Notes: a model not told the origin generated them from the letters alone. 64,000 bases of DNA from Fimbriimonadaceae bacterium (GCA_019638675.1 JAHBTE010000001.1:1148605-1212604), one strand, 5' to 3'; numbered from the stretch's first letter, positions 42,101 to 51,461 are shown. Made by a program: numbers and translations.

Positions 42101-43285
42101 ATGCTCTCGCTTGAACGAATTGAAGTTTTGCTGATTATCGCAGCGATCGTTGCATTGATTGCACGTCGCGTTCGACTACCTTATACAGTTGGGCTTGTTG
42201 TAGCAGGCGGCGTGATGGGCTGGATCGGTGTACTTAAGGGATATCCCCTTACCAAAGAACTCATCTTCAGCGTACTTTTGCCTCCTCTGGTTTTTGAAGC
42301 AGCTTTCTTTTTGCGATGGAATGAACTAAAAAAGAACGCCGTTCCAATACTGGTGCTGGCCTCAATAGGGGTTGGAATTTCTGCGTTAGTTGTTGGATTC
42401 AGTATGTCGGCCCTGGTGGGTTGGACATTGCCCGCCGCGCTAATCTTTGGCGCACTTATCGCCGCTACCGACCCGGTCTCCGTGATCGCCATGTTCAAAG
42501 AACTCAAGGTAGAAGGTCGCCTCAGAACTTTGGTAGAAGCGGAAAGCTTGTTCAATGATGGCTTTGCCGCTGTTCTTTTCAGCATCTTAGGAATTTGGGC
42601 AAGCGGAATTCATATAGATGCTGGATACATTGGTTTTGCTCTTCTCCGCGAGATCGGGGGAGGTGTACTCTGTGGAGCCGCCGTAGCTGGCCTGGCACTG
42701 TATCTTGCTGGTCGTACTGAAGATCACTTGATCGAACTCACATTCGCGGCGGTCGCGGCATTTGGGTCGTTTCTGCTCGCGGAGCATTTTCATTGCTCGG
42801 GAGTTTTAGCCGTTTTAGTGGCCGGATTGATGATCGGGAACTTAGGTCATATTGGGGCAATTACCGATGCAGGCAGGGAAGCAGTCGGCGCATTTTGGGA
42901 ATTCGCAGCTTTTCTTTCTAACTCGATCATCTTCCTATTGATAGGTGTTCAAGAAGAAGCTCTTGCCCGCGGATTGATTGAACACTTGGACGTGATCGGA
43001 TTGGCGATCTTGACTTCGCTGATTGGTCGGGCGATTTCGGTATATATCATTTCAGCTTGCTTTTCAAAGTCGCAACACAAAATTGAAGGTCGTCACCAGC
43101 ACGTTTTGTTCTGGGGAGGATTAAAAGGCGCCCTTGCGTTGGCCCTTGCGTACGGGTTGCCAAGCGATCTCGCTCGTAGAGATGAGATCATTGCCGTCGC
43201 TTTTGGCGTCGTCGCGTTTTCTGTGCTGGTGCAAGGGCTTTCGATGATGTCGCTAATGAAAAAGCTAAAGCTCATTGCTGGATAG
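42101..43285 (+). CDS. Na+/H+ antiporter, CPA1 type
   Basis: About 12 TM segments across 394 residues. The CPA1 ion site is clear: ALIAATDPVSVIAMF (discontinuous helix with Asp) and VEAESLFNDGFAAVLF (second Asp). Near the start is LPYTVGLVVAGGVMG and LLPPLVFEAAFFL. A conserved Arg-containing segment (LIGRAISVYIISACF) lies late. There is no large cytoplasmic tail. It probably maintains pH and sodium. It begins 158 bp after the tRNA gene with no strong terminator between. Confidence 0.92.
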   Translation: MLSLERIEVLLIIAAIVALIARRVRLPYTVGLVVAGGVMGWIGVLKGYPLTKELIFSVLLPPLVFEAAFFLRWNELKKNAVPILVLASIGVGISALVVGFSMSALVGWTLPAALIFGALIAATDPVSVIAMFKELKVEGRLRTLVEAESLFNDGFAAVLFSILGIWASGIHIDAGYIGFALLREIGGGVLCGAAVAGLALYLAGRTEDHLIELTFAAVAAFGSFLLAEHFHCSGVLAVLVAGLMIGNLGHIGAITDAGREAVGAFWEFAAFLSNSIIFLLIGVQEEALARGLIEHLDVIGLAILTSLIGRAISVYIISACFSKSQHKIEGRHQHVLFWGGLKGALALALAYGLPSDLARRDEIIAVAFGVVAFSVLVQGLSMMSLMKKLKLIAG

Positions 43286-43337
43286 GGTTCACATTTGAAT
43301 GTGCAACTAGCCATCAGTAACGAGTAGGCTCTGCACG

Positions 43338-45233
43338 ATGAACCTAATTCTGCCTTTGGTTTTATTGACTACTCACTGGCAAGATACAGCCGACCTTGAT
43401 CGCGATGGTTTGCTTGATTCCTGGGAAAGAGATGGTTTTGGCCCGATTGATCCAAAGGCTCACGGTTGCAAACCAGATCGTCCTGATCTATTTATTGTGT
43501 TCAAGCGCCGGAGCGGGGTTACAGACGAAAAGTTTAAGCCAACCGTCGAGAGAATTATCAGATTCTATGCTGATTTGCCGTATATGAATGCAGACGGCTC
43601 AACAGGAGTTCATGTGATTCCAATAATTCCCGATGCTCTTGATGCTAAGGACGATGATAAAGGATATCAGTCGCTCTATGAAACTGGGATGCCGAAGGAG
43701 TGGCGAGGATTGGCACATGGCGTCTTGGTAGAGGTTGGCACGGGAGGAGGAGGTCAGACGAATCGCCCGGATTGGTGTGGGAGCAGCAATCGTTGGCACA
43801 CTATTGTTCATGAACTCGGTCATCAATTAGGGTTAGATCACGAACCAAAAGATGGACGGATCGGCTCGCCATTCTTTACCAGCCTTATGAACTACGATTA
43901 TTCCTATCAATTCAACGATAGTGGAGAGGCCGTTCATTACAGTACGGGGAAGTTTGTTGGGATTCGAATGCAGGAATCTGATTTGTGGGAGTGGGTTCCG
44001 TTCCCGGTAAAGGAAATGGAATTCTTGACTAAACGGCCCTACTATTTTAAGATTCGACCAGATGGTGAAGATGCTTGTGAGATTGATTGGAACAGAAATG
44101 GGATTTTTGGTGAACGTCATGTGCGAGCAGACGTAAACGATGGATACTCTACCGATTTTCGCGCGAACAGCACTCTTGATTTTGCGGCTGGAGCACCATG
44201 TCTAGTTTCCATAGGCGAAGATTTGGCTCTGATTACTCCGACGTTGCAGGAAGGCAAGGCTTACGATAAGAATATTTGGCGGTTAGGTTCTGATAATCCT
44301 GGAGAAATCACCGTTCAAATAATAAAAGCCGGAAAGATAATTTCTACTGAAGTTGTCGCTACATCAGCCATTTTTCCTGTAGTTGGTGACGCCTCTGCAA
44401 TCTATCGAGATGGAAAACTTTTGCTCGCATACCCTGATGAAGTGGGAGTCGTTTTGACCGAACTCAAACGAGAAGATGATAAATTTGTTTCAGGCAAAAT
44501 GCGTCGATATATTGCTCAACAAGGTGAAGTAACAGTAGTTGATACACCAAATGGTGTGGAGGTTTTGCATTGGAACCGCGAGTCAAAATCGATAACTTTC
44601 ACTGAGTGGGAGCCTAAGCGAACTCGCGTGATCCCTTCTCTCAGTAGTGAACAGCCAGTCGCCGCAGTTTGGAATGACAAATTAGGAGCCTTAGCGGTGG
44701 TTGAGGTTATTAACCAGGAAAAGAAGCCAGGACGAATGAGGATTTCTCATTTGAAATATGGAGCTTCTGGTTGGAAGGTAAATGATCAGGTTTGGGTAGA
44801 AGGCGAAAAAGGAAATGCCGCAACTTCATCTCGTCCTGTGATCCTCTTTGATGGAAGTCGCGACCGGGGGCCAAATGGAGGCTATAACATCTACTGCAAA
44901 GGCCGGACAGATAAGCCAGACGCGCAAGCAGTGGGCTACGTTTGCCGGCAAATTGAAGACCCCACGCTGGGGGATGGTTGGCGAGTGCGAATGATGGGCA
45001 ACGAATGGGCGTTCAGCATGAATTCTCCAACTGCGGTTTTACACGGCGGCGACATTGCTTACGCTTATCGACTTGCGTTTGGCGATGGCAAGCAAAAGAT
45101 TTTTCTCAGCCAGAAAGCATCTGGGATAGATGATCGCTGGCTGACCGATTTTGACGAAGTCGCGTACGTTTTCCAACACGGTTTGCAGGATTCTCTGCGG
45201 AGAGTCCAACGTGAGGTGGGATTGATCAAGTAG
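43338..45233 (+). CDS. Secreted metzincin-like zinc metalloprotease
   Basis: A signal peptide (residues 1-12 or so) leads straight to a Ca2+-binding TSP3-like loop (DTADLDRDGLLDSWERDGFG). The protease segment contains HELGHQLGLDHE, the metzincin zinc motif (HExxHxxGxxH), followed by a Met-turn-like SLMNYDYSY. The C-terminal 350 residues are beta-strand repeats, perhaps a propeller or sugar-binding part, without a name that I know. Length is 631. It ends 1 nt before the stop of the convergent SRPBCC gene. Likely acts outside the cell. Confidence 0.82.
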   Translation: MNLILPLVLLTTHWQDTADLDRDGLLDSWERDGFGPIDPKAHGCKPDRPDLFIVFKRRSGVTDEKFKPTVERIIRFYADLPYMNADGSTGVHVIPIIPDALDAKDDDKGYQSLYETGMPKEWRGLAHGVLVEVGTGGGGQTNRPDWCGSSNRWHTIVHELGHQLGLDHEPKDGRIGSPFFTSLMNYDYSYQFNDSGEAVHYSTGKFVGIRMQESDLWEWVPFPVKEMEFLTKRPYYFKIRPDGEDACEIDWNRNGIFGERHVRADVNDGYSTDFRANSTLDFAAGAPCLVSIGEDLALITPTLQEGKAYDKNIWRLGSDNPGEITVQIIKAGKIISTEVVATSAIFPVVGDASAIYRDGKLLLAYPDEVGVVLTELKREDDKFVSGKMRRYIAQQGEVTVVDTPNGVEVLHWNRESKSITFTEWEPKRTRVIPSLSSEQPVAAVWNDKLGALAVVEVINQEKKPGRMRISHLKYGASGWKVNDQVWVEGEKGNAATSSRPVILFDGSRDRGPNGGYNIYCKGRTDKPDAQAVGYVCRQIEDPTLGDGWRVRMMGNEWAFSMNSPTAVLHGGDIAYAYRLAFGDGKQKIFLSQKASGIDDRWLTDFDEVAYVFQHGLQDSLRRVQREVGLIK

Positions 45234-45234
45234 A

Positions 45235-45684
45235 TTAGTTACCCGACTCTGCGTAACTTTTGAACGCATTGAGCAAGTAGTTCCAGCCTTCAGTTACCAT
45301 CTGTTCACCTTCATCCGAGCAGTTGCCCAAAATCGCATTCGTGAACTGCAGGGACGTAGTGGATTCGTCCACCAGAGAAATCTCGTACCGCCCCATATTG
45401 AGAGATGGTCCGCCAAATTGGGGTGTGGAATGCCCGATAAATTCCAAGGTCTTGTTCGGGTGGATGTTTACCAGCGTTCCCCACAGTAAGGATTTTCCAT
45501 CGGACGTTTCTTCGTAAATCCGTCCGCCAACAAACGGCTCCATTTTGAGTTCTTTTGATCCTTCATGGCATAAAAAGTCTTTCGGCCACCAATCTGAAGT
45601 TCGATTCAGGAGAATGTCCCACACCTTGGCTAAAGGAGCATTGATTTGAATTTCGATAGCAATTTGCTTGATTGTTGAGTTCAT
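45235..45684 (-). CDS. SRPBCC/AHSA1-type domain protein
   Basis: 149 residues. The fold shows IAIEIQINAPLAKVWDILLN at the start, a beta region (GGRIYEETSDGKSLLWGTLV) and a C-terminal helix (MVTEGWNYLLNAFKSYAE). Such proteins bind hydrophobic ligands and often are encoded with ArsR-type regulators. The start overlaps the stop of the ArsR gene (ATGA), so the pair is one operon. The ligand is unknown. Confidence 0.85.
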   Translation of the reverse strand: MNSTIKQIAIEIQINAPLAKVWDILLNRTSDWWPKDFLCHEGSKELKMEPFVGGRIYEETSDGKSLLWGTLVNIHPNKTLEFIGHSTPQFGGPSLNMGRYEISLVDESTTSLQFTNAILGNCSDEGEQMVTEGWNYLLNAFKSYAESGN

Positions 45685-45998
45685 GTACTGGTTTCCTCAC
45701 TGAGAATTTTGATTTTCTGTGCGGTTAATGCAAGTTGAGCAGTATGACCGGAAATCCACTTCTCCACTATTTGGTGAAGAGGTAATGGATTGAGGTGGTT
45801 GATTCTAGATCTACCTCGTCGCTCGACTGTGACCAGGTGTGACTGTACGAGTATTTCGAGATGTTTCATCACCGTACACCGATCCAGTTTGGGGCAGGCT
45901 TCACACAATGCGCCAGTGCTTCTTGGTTCTGCTTTTAGTAGGTCAAGAAGGTGACGCCTAGTTGGATCAGCCAAAGCCCGCCAAACTTCGTCATGCAT
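45681..45998 (-). CDS. ArsR-family transcriptional regulator
   Basis: A winged helix-turn-helix: MHDEVWRALADPTRRHLLDL, then CPKLDRCTVMKHLEILVQSH, LVTVERRGRSRINHLNPLPL. It has no metal-binding Cys pair of the ArsR/SmtB type (Cys residues lie in CEACPKLDRC). I use ATG 45998, because an upstream start would add a non-family extension across a perfect palindrome. There are only 3 nt between the palindrome and the ATG and no Shine-Dalgarno, so its mRNA is probably leaderless. Operon with the SRPBCC gene. Confidence 0.87.
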   Translation of the reverse strand: MHDEVWRALADPTRRHLLDLLKAEPRSTGALCEACPKLDRCTVMKHLEILVQSHLVTVERRGRSRINHLNPLPLHQIVEKWISGHTAQLALTAQKIKILSEETST

Positions 45999-46001
45999 TG
46001 A

Positions 46002-46029
46002 ATATATGTTACTGTATAGTAACATATAT
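46002..46029. promoter_or_regulatory. Perfect 28-bp palindrome, likely ArsR operator
   Basis: ATATATGTTACT (46002-46013) and AGTAACATATAT (46018-46029) are fully complementary arms around GTAT. It is between the divergent ArsR and cupin genes, touching the ArsR start. Minus-strand TATAC at its centre could be the -10. Binding would shut off the ArsR-SRPBCC unit and perhaps the cupin gene. Confidence 0.8.
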
Positions 46030-46074
46030 TTGCAAATGGAACTTAGAAAATGTGTTTGAGAGTATCGTCTCATC

Positions 46075-46437
46075 ATGGAAGCAACTATCACGCCCTGGTC
46101 ACAATCTAAATTTGATCAACCGATTCCTCTACTTGATCGGAACACTATCGAGGGTGAGCAAATGCTCATAGCTAAAGTGGTTCTTCACCCTGGTTGCGAA
46201 GTAGCTGTTCATAACCATGTGAGTGAGCAGATTGCAATTATTGTTTCAGGCAAGGTTAAGTGGATTCTAGGTGAGGAGCGGCGGGAAGTGATTGTTGAAG
46301 GCGGGAATTTTGTTCATCTGCCGTCTAACTATCCCCATGGGGTAGTAGCTATGGAAGAAACCCACATCTTTGATATTCTGAGCCCAAAAGGGGCAATGGG
46401 CGTAGATAGCCAGCGGGGTAATTGCAATTTAGTCTAA
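46075..46437 (+). CDS. Cupin-domain protein
   Basis: 120 residues with a single cupin barrel: motif 1 GCEVAVHNHVSEQIAIIVSG (His residues, probably metal-binding) and motif 2 GGNFVHLPSNYPHGVVA. It probably binds a small ligand or metal; substrate unknown. It is divergent from ArsR across the palindrome, and its stop overlaps that of the convergent GNAT gene. Confidence 0.82.
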   Translation: MEATITPWSQSKFDQPIPLLDRNTIEGEQMLIAKVVLHPGCEVAVHNHVSEQIAIIVSGKVKWILGEERREVIVEGGNFVHLPSNYPHGVVAMEETHIFDILSPKGAMGVDSQRGNCNLV

Positions 46438-46994
46438 AGCTTAAAGTGTGGATTAACTAAGCCGTACATTTCGGAATCACTGATGATCCCGTTTACGATC
46501 CATCTTGAAGGAAAGTAACCCTCCTTTTTGAATCCTAACCGGATGAGAGCTTTTGCTGAGGCGACATTGTTGGGTTCGATATCGGCTTCGATTCGTAACA
46601 AATTGGCTTCATCAAATGCATAACCGATAAGTGCAATGAGTGCTTCGTGCATAAGGCCCTGCCCCCAAAAATTTGGATGAAGTGCGTAACCTAATTCTGC
46701 TCTCGAACATTGTGTTTGAATGGCATGGAGAGTCGCCGTTCCAATAAGCCGCTGGTCTTTTCTGTGCTCGATTCCAAGCTGAAGAAAACTTTTCTCTTTA
46801 TATCCTGTTTGAATATGGGCAATTAGCTGATCTGCCTGCTCAATTGAAGTGTACGGTACTGAACTCCAGTACTCCATAACTCTTTTATCAGAAAAAATCT
46901 CGTAGAGTGCAGATCGATCCTTATGAGCAATCGGACGTAGCAAAACCCTTTCCGCTTCAATTGTTGGAGGAGGGAACAGACTAGCTAAATGCAC
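46434..46994 (-). CDS. GNAT-family N-acetyltransferase (RimJ/RimL type)
   Basis: Acetyl-CoA-dependent transferase of the ribosomal-protein-acetyltransferase-like group. Segments: IEAERVLLRPIAHKDRSALY, LGIEHRKDQRLIGTATLH, AELGYALHPNFWGQGLMHEA (acetyl-CoA loop), NVASAKALIRLGFKKEGYF. Length 186 is normal. It begins 19 nt downstream of the terminator of the S8 peptidase gene, so its promoter must overlap or lie within that region. TATACA/CATAAT-like boxes occur there. Confidence 0.87.
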   Translation of the reverse strand: MHLASLFPPPTIEAERVLLRPIAHKDRSALYEIFSDKRVMEYWSSVPYTSIEQADQLIAHIQTGYKEKSFLQLGIEHRKDQRLIGTATLHAIQTQCSRAELGYALHPNFWGQGLMHEALIALIGYAFDEANLLRIEADIEPNNVASAKALIRLGFKKEGYFPSRWIVNGIISDSEMYGLVNPHFKL

Positions 46995-47012
46995 GTATCA
47001 CATTATGTATAA

Positions 47013-47043
47013 AAAAGCCCGGATGAAATTCATCCGGGCTTTT
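47013..47043 (-). terminator. Intrinsic terminator of the S8 peptidase gene
   Basis: A stem of up to 15 bp built on GCCCGGATG/CATCCGGGC, with flanking A and T runs, lies 7 nt after the minus-strand stop at 47050. Poly-T follows on the minus strand (TTTTTTATAC). Confidence 0.9.
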
Positions 47044-47049
47044 GGTGAA

Positions 47050-48873
47050 CTAGTTGGGTTCGGCTACGCCGACACCCAATTCGTCAACGCGGTACGTAAA
47101 TGCCGTTGAGCGCAAAAATGATCTGCGTACTGTTTGCGAAGCATTTAAGCGTACTCTGATTTGACCTGAGCCGTTAATGTAATGAGGCAACTTGTTGGTA
47201 GCAATGTCAAAGTCAACTTCTGTATCCGTTGTCTTCAGCCGAGAGTTACCCGCATTGTCCCAGGTGTTTGTAGTCCAGTTGAATACGTAAACGAACTGGC
47301 TAACACCATCAATGTTGGAATGAGATTCAACATGGATTCTCATCTTCCGGAGAGAACTAACTGGTGAATCGAATGTTGCATTAAACACTGCGTAGTCACC
47401 TTGAGTGCCCATGTTTTGAGATGTAATCAGGAATCTGTTGTCATCTGAATCCACTAGGCTAAAGTCGTTTCCGCCGGATGGAGTACCAAGTACGATCTCT
47501 GTGCTATCAAGCGTTGCTGGAATGAAGGCAGAGTCAACGGCAGCAAAGAAGTTAATTCTTCGACCGCCAGGGATCTTGGATGCAAGCTGTGGAATTGAAT
47601 CCGAAGTTTGAATCAAGATATCAAGGCATTGACGTGCAGTAAATGTTGGGTTTACAGCTCTGATTTGAGCTACAACACCAGCCGCAAGCGGGGTTGACAT
47701 TGATGTGCCTGAGTTAGGTACGTATCCATCATCTGGGAACAGAGACAGGATGTTAACGCCTGGGGCAGAAACATCAACCAAGGTTCCGTAGTTGGAGAAT
47801 CCAGCAAGATTATCTTTGTTGTCGTTCGCAGCAACAAAGATAACGTTGGTTGCCTGGTTGCGCAGAGCTTGTCGAGGTGGGTTGAGCTGACCATTGTTTC
47901 CAGCTGAGTTCACATAAGGAACATCTGCAGTTTCAGCCCGCTTAACAGCATTCAAAAACGTTTGATTGTAGCCATCTATGTTGTAGCTTGCGCTAATGAC
48001 ATCGGCACCATTTTCCCAAGCGTAATCAATTGCATTTGCGAAATCTGAGAAGTAGGAAGGGCCAGGGTAGAACCGAACAGGCATGATGATTATGTTCGAA
48101 CCACAACCTGAAACACCTATGCCGTTGTTGTGAGTTGCACCCGTGATACCAGCACAGTGGGTTCCGTGACTGTTAATCGCATCTCCATCTGGATCGTTAT
48201 CGCCGTCTGCGAAGTCCCAACCTCGAACGTCATCAACAAATCCGTTGCCATCATCGTCAATGCTGTTGCCAGGAATTTCGCCAGTGTTAGTCCAAATGCT
48301 TGCTGCAATGTCTTCGTGCTGCCAATCAACACCATCATCCAAGATTGCTACGATTACATTAGGAACAACTCCTAAAACATCCCATGCTTCAGGAGAGTCA
48401 ATGTCAGCATCAGGAGTACCGCCGCCCTGTCCTGTATTGTTGTGGTGATACTGGCCACCAAACTGAGGGTCGTTAGGAATGAAATCTGGGGTGACTACGC
48501 CATCAAGTTCTGCATAAGCGACTGCCGGGTTTGCTGCGAATTGATTGACAAGCATCTCTGGTTTAACACCAGATTGCAAAGCCGTGTTAGATAGCTTCAA
48601 AACTGTGAAGTACTTGCTTGTGCGTTTTTGGTCGATCGAAAGACCATATCGCTGCATGTACGAATTCATCAACGATGATGAAGTGCCAGGTTTGAATACC
48701 ACAATAAAGTGGTCATGAGCATATTCGGTGGCATTGGTTGGCGGAAGGAGATTCCCACCAAGGTTGCCTGATCCGCTCGGAATTTGAGCAAATGATGTCG
48801 CTGTCAGGGCAAGTGCAACCGCAAGCAAGCCCGTTTTCGCCATCAGTCGGGCGTTTTTGAGTGAATGGTTCAT
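47050..48873 (-). CDS. Secreted subtilisin-like serine peptidase (S8)
   Basis: 607 residues from the ATG at 48873; an upstream ATG at 48960 has no family support. Signal peptide (ends near TATSFAQ). Residues 50-125 form an inhibitor-like prodomain (HFIVVFKPGTSSSLM; VAYAELDGVV). The catalytic triad is Asp179 (AILDDGVD), His236 (NSHGTHCAG) and Ser391 (SGTSMSTP), with oxyanion Asn326 (NSAGNNG). A Ca2+-type insert (SIDDDGNGFVDD) lies between Asp and His. A C-terminal beta domain of about 170 residues follows. No PEP-CTERM tail is visible. Confidence 0.92.
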   Translation of the reverse strand: MNHSLKNARLMAKTGLLAVALALTATSFAQIPSGSGNLGGNLLPPTNATEYAHDHFIVVFKPGTSSSLMNSYMQRYGLSIDQKRTSKYFTVLKLSNTALQSGVKPEMLVNQFAANPAVAYAELDGVVTPDFIPNDPQFGGQYHHNNTGQGGGTPDADIDSPEAWDVLGVVPNVIVAILDDGVDWQHEDIAASIWTNTGEIPGNSIDDDGNGFVDDVRGWDFADGDNDPDGDAINSHGTHCAGITGATHNNGIGVSGCGSNIIIMPVRFYPGPSYFSDFANAIDYAWENGADVISASYNIDGYNQTFLNAVKRAETADVPYVNSAGNNGQLNPPRQALRNQATNVIFVAANDNKDNLAGFSNYGTLVDVSAPGVNILSLFPDDGYVPNSGTSMSTPLAAGVVAQIRAVNPTFTARQCLDILIQTSDSIPQLASKIPGGRRINFFAAVDSAFIPATLDSTEIVLGTPSGGNDFSLVDSDDNRFLITSQNMGTQGDYAVFNATFDSPVSSLRKMRIHVESHSNIDGVSQFVYVFNWTTNTWDNAGNSRLKTTDTEVDFDIATNKLPHYINGSGQIRVRLNASQTVRRSFLRSTAFTYRVDELGVGVAEPN

Positions 48874-49013
48874 TTTTTGGTACCGTTTGAAACCAGTTTT
48901 AGGCAATAGGCCAATTACTGCAGTATGGCGCATATTGCATATTGTAGAGTGTGGTTCCAATTGGCTGAAAGTTCAAATATTAGGTGAACTGGTAAAAAAA
49001 CTTGTAAAAGTTA

Positions 49014-49862
49014 CTATTTTCGTGATTGTTCGATGCATTCTGCTAGGCGTCGTGCGTGCGTCATGTGGGCCATCGGAGTCTCACCCGCGTAGTTCCAGAT
49101 ATACAGTCGCCCTTTCTCGAACCGACGCAAAAGTGGCTGAGTCGGATCGCTTTCAGCCGGGCCGGATTGATTGATTGGTATAGATGGAACGCTATTTTTT
49201 TCGGCGACAGCTTTGGATACTTCCCAGGTTCCGGCGTATGTTTCCGGCGTGATTTGGGATGTCGTAATGATGACGGTGGTTTTTCCGGATAACGCTTGAT
49301 CAACTAGGGGTTGCCAAATTTCTACATGAGTAGGCAAAACTTTGCGTTCCGGTTCAGTAGTTTCCAGCGAACCGTAAAAGGAATCTCCAAGAATGACAGT
49401 CTTGAGCAATTTGCGTATCGGCTCATCTTGAATAACATTCCGCACTGCTCCATATCCAGCGGAAAAACTGGTGAGGTGCAAAGCCTTCACTTCAGTCGGC
49501 GAGCCTGGCATAAGCTTGAGGGTTTCTTTTATCCACTTATCGAAAACTCCCTTATCAACAAATGGCTTGCCATACACAGTTGAACCCTGTCCAAGATTAA
49601 AAATAAGTAGCGGATCGTGGAATTCAGTTCTCTGGTATTCAGAAATCACATACCAATCTGCGGAATGAAAATGCGCCCAGAGGTCAATGCTCTTTGCTGG
49701 CTTAAAGTTGTCCGGAATGAATAATGTCGCGGTTGAACCTTCGATAGTAATGGAATGTACTTTGCCCCCTGCAATTGGAGTTGCTGGGCCAATGGAACGC
49801 TCCGCCATTACAACTGGCTGAGGGCCAGAAATGGCTACGGCAAACAGAAAAGCGGAGAACAT
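49014..49862 (-). CDS. Putative secreted alpha/beta-hydrolase
   Basis: 282 residues with an N-terminal signal (MFSAFLFAVAISG). A possible nucleophile elbow Ser-x-Gly is in LHLTSFSAGYGAVRNV, an Asp in KTVILGDSFYGS, and a late His in PMAHMTHARRL, in the order expected for an alpha/beta-hydrolase triad. Strands and loops such as IDLWAHFHSADWYV precede. I do not recognise a family more closely. Assignments of catalytic residues are tentative. Confidence 0.5.
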   Translation of the reverse strand: MFSAFLFAVAISGPQPVVMAERSIGPATPIAGGKVHSITIEGSTATLFIPDNFKPAKSIDLWAHFHSADWYVISEYQRTEFHDPLLIFNLGQGSTVYGKPFVDKGVFDKWIKETLKLMPGSPTEVKALHLTSFSAGYGAVRNVIQDEPIRKLLKTVILGDSFYGSLETTEPERKVLPTHVEIWQPLVDQALSGKTTVIITTSQITPETYAGTWEVSKAVAEKNSVPSIPINQSGPAESDPTQPLLRRFEKGRLYIWNYAGETPMAHMTHARRLAECIEQSRK

Positions 49863-49942
49863 TCATTCATCGTAATCTATCCGGCCCGAGAAACCTTACA
49901 TTTTCCTGAATTCTTCACGCAAATTGACTTGTACTACCAACA

Positions 49943-51289
49943 ATGACTCTAATGGTATTTCAACCTTCCAAAGCGGGGATTCTCGCTGCGCTCAGCTTGG
50001 CACTCGACTTAGTCGAGGGTCAGCCAGAAGGGCACTCAATCCGAAGCTGCGGAATCGCTCAAAAGATTGCTGATCAGCTAGGGTTATCCGAGCAACAACA
50101 TGAAGACCTTTATTACGCCGCATTGTTGAAGGATTCTGGTTGCTCGAATAACTCAGTTCGGATTCATAAAGTCTTTGGAGGTGATGAAATTCTAGTGAAG
50201 CGAGGCGTGAAATTCGTTGACTGGAGCTCTCCACTTGAGTCTGTAAAGTACGGCATAAGTGTTACCGAAATAGGCAACACCTTGGGGGCAAAGTTGCGGC
50301 GAGTCGCGGCAAACATCGGCCCACCCAACAAGGTGATGCACGAAGTCACGCAGGCCCGATGCACACGCGGCGCAGCAATTGCCAAAAAGCTTGGATTTTC
50401 TAATGAAGTGGCATCTGCAATCCATGGTCTGGATGAGCACTGGGATGGCAAAGGCTCTCCGTTTGGCGTCAAAGGCACAGAGATTCCCCTTTTGGCGAGA
50501 ATCCTTTGCATCGCTCAAACCATGGAAGTTTTTGTCGTTGCTTTTGGAGTGAACGAAACCTATGGAATGCTCCGAAAGCGCAAAGGCAAATGGTTTGATC
50601 CAGAGTTAGTCTCTGCCTGTGAATCGTTTGAAAATGATACAGAGTTTTGGGGCAACCTACTCTCATTGGATCACAAGTCAATTGAACCGAAATGGCTGGA
50701 TTCGAAGGCATTGGATGCAGATATAGATGCGATCTGCGAAGCGTTCGCGATGATTATTGACGCTAAATCCGCTTTCACTGCTGAGCATTCAACACGGGTG
50801 GCAGAATACGCCGTTTCGCTCGGACGCCATATGAGTTTGCCAGCCGAAGAATTGATTCTGCTCAAGCGGGCCGGGCTGATGCATGACATCGGAAAGCTAG
50901 CGGTCTCGTCTGGGATTCTGGAAAAGCCAGGCAAACTGGATGACCAAGAATTTGCTGCGATCAAAAGCCATCCTAAGCATTCATTCCAGATTTTGAACCG
51001 GATATCCTCATTTGAGGATATTGCCCAGATTGCGTCGGCGCACCATGAGCGTTTAGATGGACGGGGCTACTGGCAAGGACTTAGCGGCGACCAGCTAAGT
51101 TTGCACGTTCGATTGATGACAGTCAGCGATGTATTTGACGCTCTGACGGCCAACCGCCCGTACCGTGATGCGATGCCTCTGGACAAAGTATTCGCTATCA
51201 TGGATAGCGATATCGGTTCAGCGTTTTGTCCGGATTGCGTGCGGGCTTTACACGAAGTGTTTGGCTCATCTCAAACCCTGGCGGCATAA
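49943..51289 (+). CDS. Tandem HD/HD-GYP protein, probable c-di-GMP phosphodiesterase
   Basis: The C-terminal domain (about residues 255-440) is an HD-GYP domain: HSTRVAEYAVSLG, HDIGK (His314-Asp315), the His pair in SAHHERLDGRGY (His367-His368), and TANRPYRDAMPLD. The usual GYP reads GYW. The N-terminal half is a related HD-like domain (HSIRSCGIAQKIADQLGL; EHWDGKGSPFGV) whose HD is Lys-Asp (LLKDSGCS), so it lacks the metal His. HD-GYP enzymes cut c-di-GMP, the ligand expected for the MshEN protein at 57220-57840. There is no receiver or sensor domain. Confidence 0.85.
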   Translation: MTLMVFQPSKAGILAALSLALDLVEGQPEGHSIRSCGIAQKIADQLGLSEQQHEDLYYAALLKDSGCSNNSVRIHKVFGGDEILVKRGVKFVDWSSPLESVKYGISVTEIGNTLGAKLRRVAANIGPPNKVMHEVTQARCTRGAAIAKKLGFSNEVASAIHGLDEHWDGKGSPFGVKGTEIPLLARILCIAQTMEVFVVAFGVNETYGMLRKRKGKWFDPELVSACESFENDTEFWGNLLSLDHKSIEPKWLDSKALDADIDAICEAFAMIIDAKSAFTAEHSTRVAEYAVSLGRHMSLPAEELILLKRAGLMHDIGKLAVSSGILEKPGKLDDQEFAAIKSHPKHSFQILNRISSFEDIAQIASAHHERLDGRGYWQGLSGDQLSLHVRLMTVSDVFDALTANRPYRDAMPLDKVFAIMDSDIGSAFCPDCVRALHEVFGSSQTLAA

Positions 51290-51461
51290 CAAAGTCTTGT
51301 TCAGATATCCGTAAATATACGGGGGAAAATTGAATCTAAATGAGGCGATTCTGAATAGTTGCTGAATTGGGATAAACAGTTACTGACCAGGCCAATAAAT
51401 GTTTGCTTTCAATGTTAGAGTCTCCCTATGAGCGAGCTATTGGGCAGCTCTGGTGAGAATT

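Noticed and set aside
46000-46091. Upstream ATG extending the ArsR protein by 31 residues
   Set aside because: The extension crosses the perfect palindrome, overlaps the divergent cupin start and has no family resemblance.
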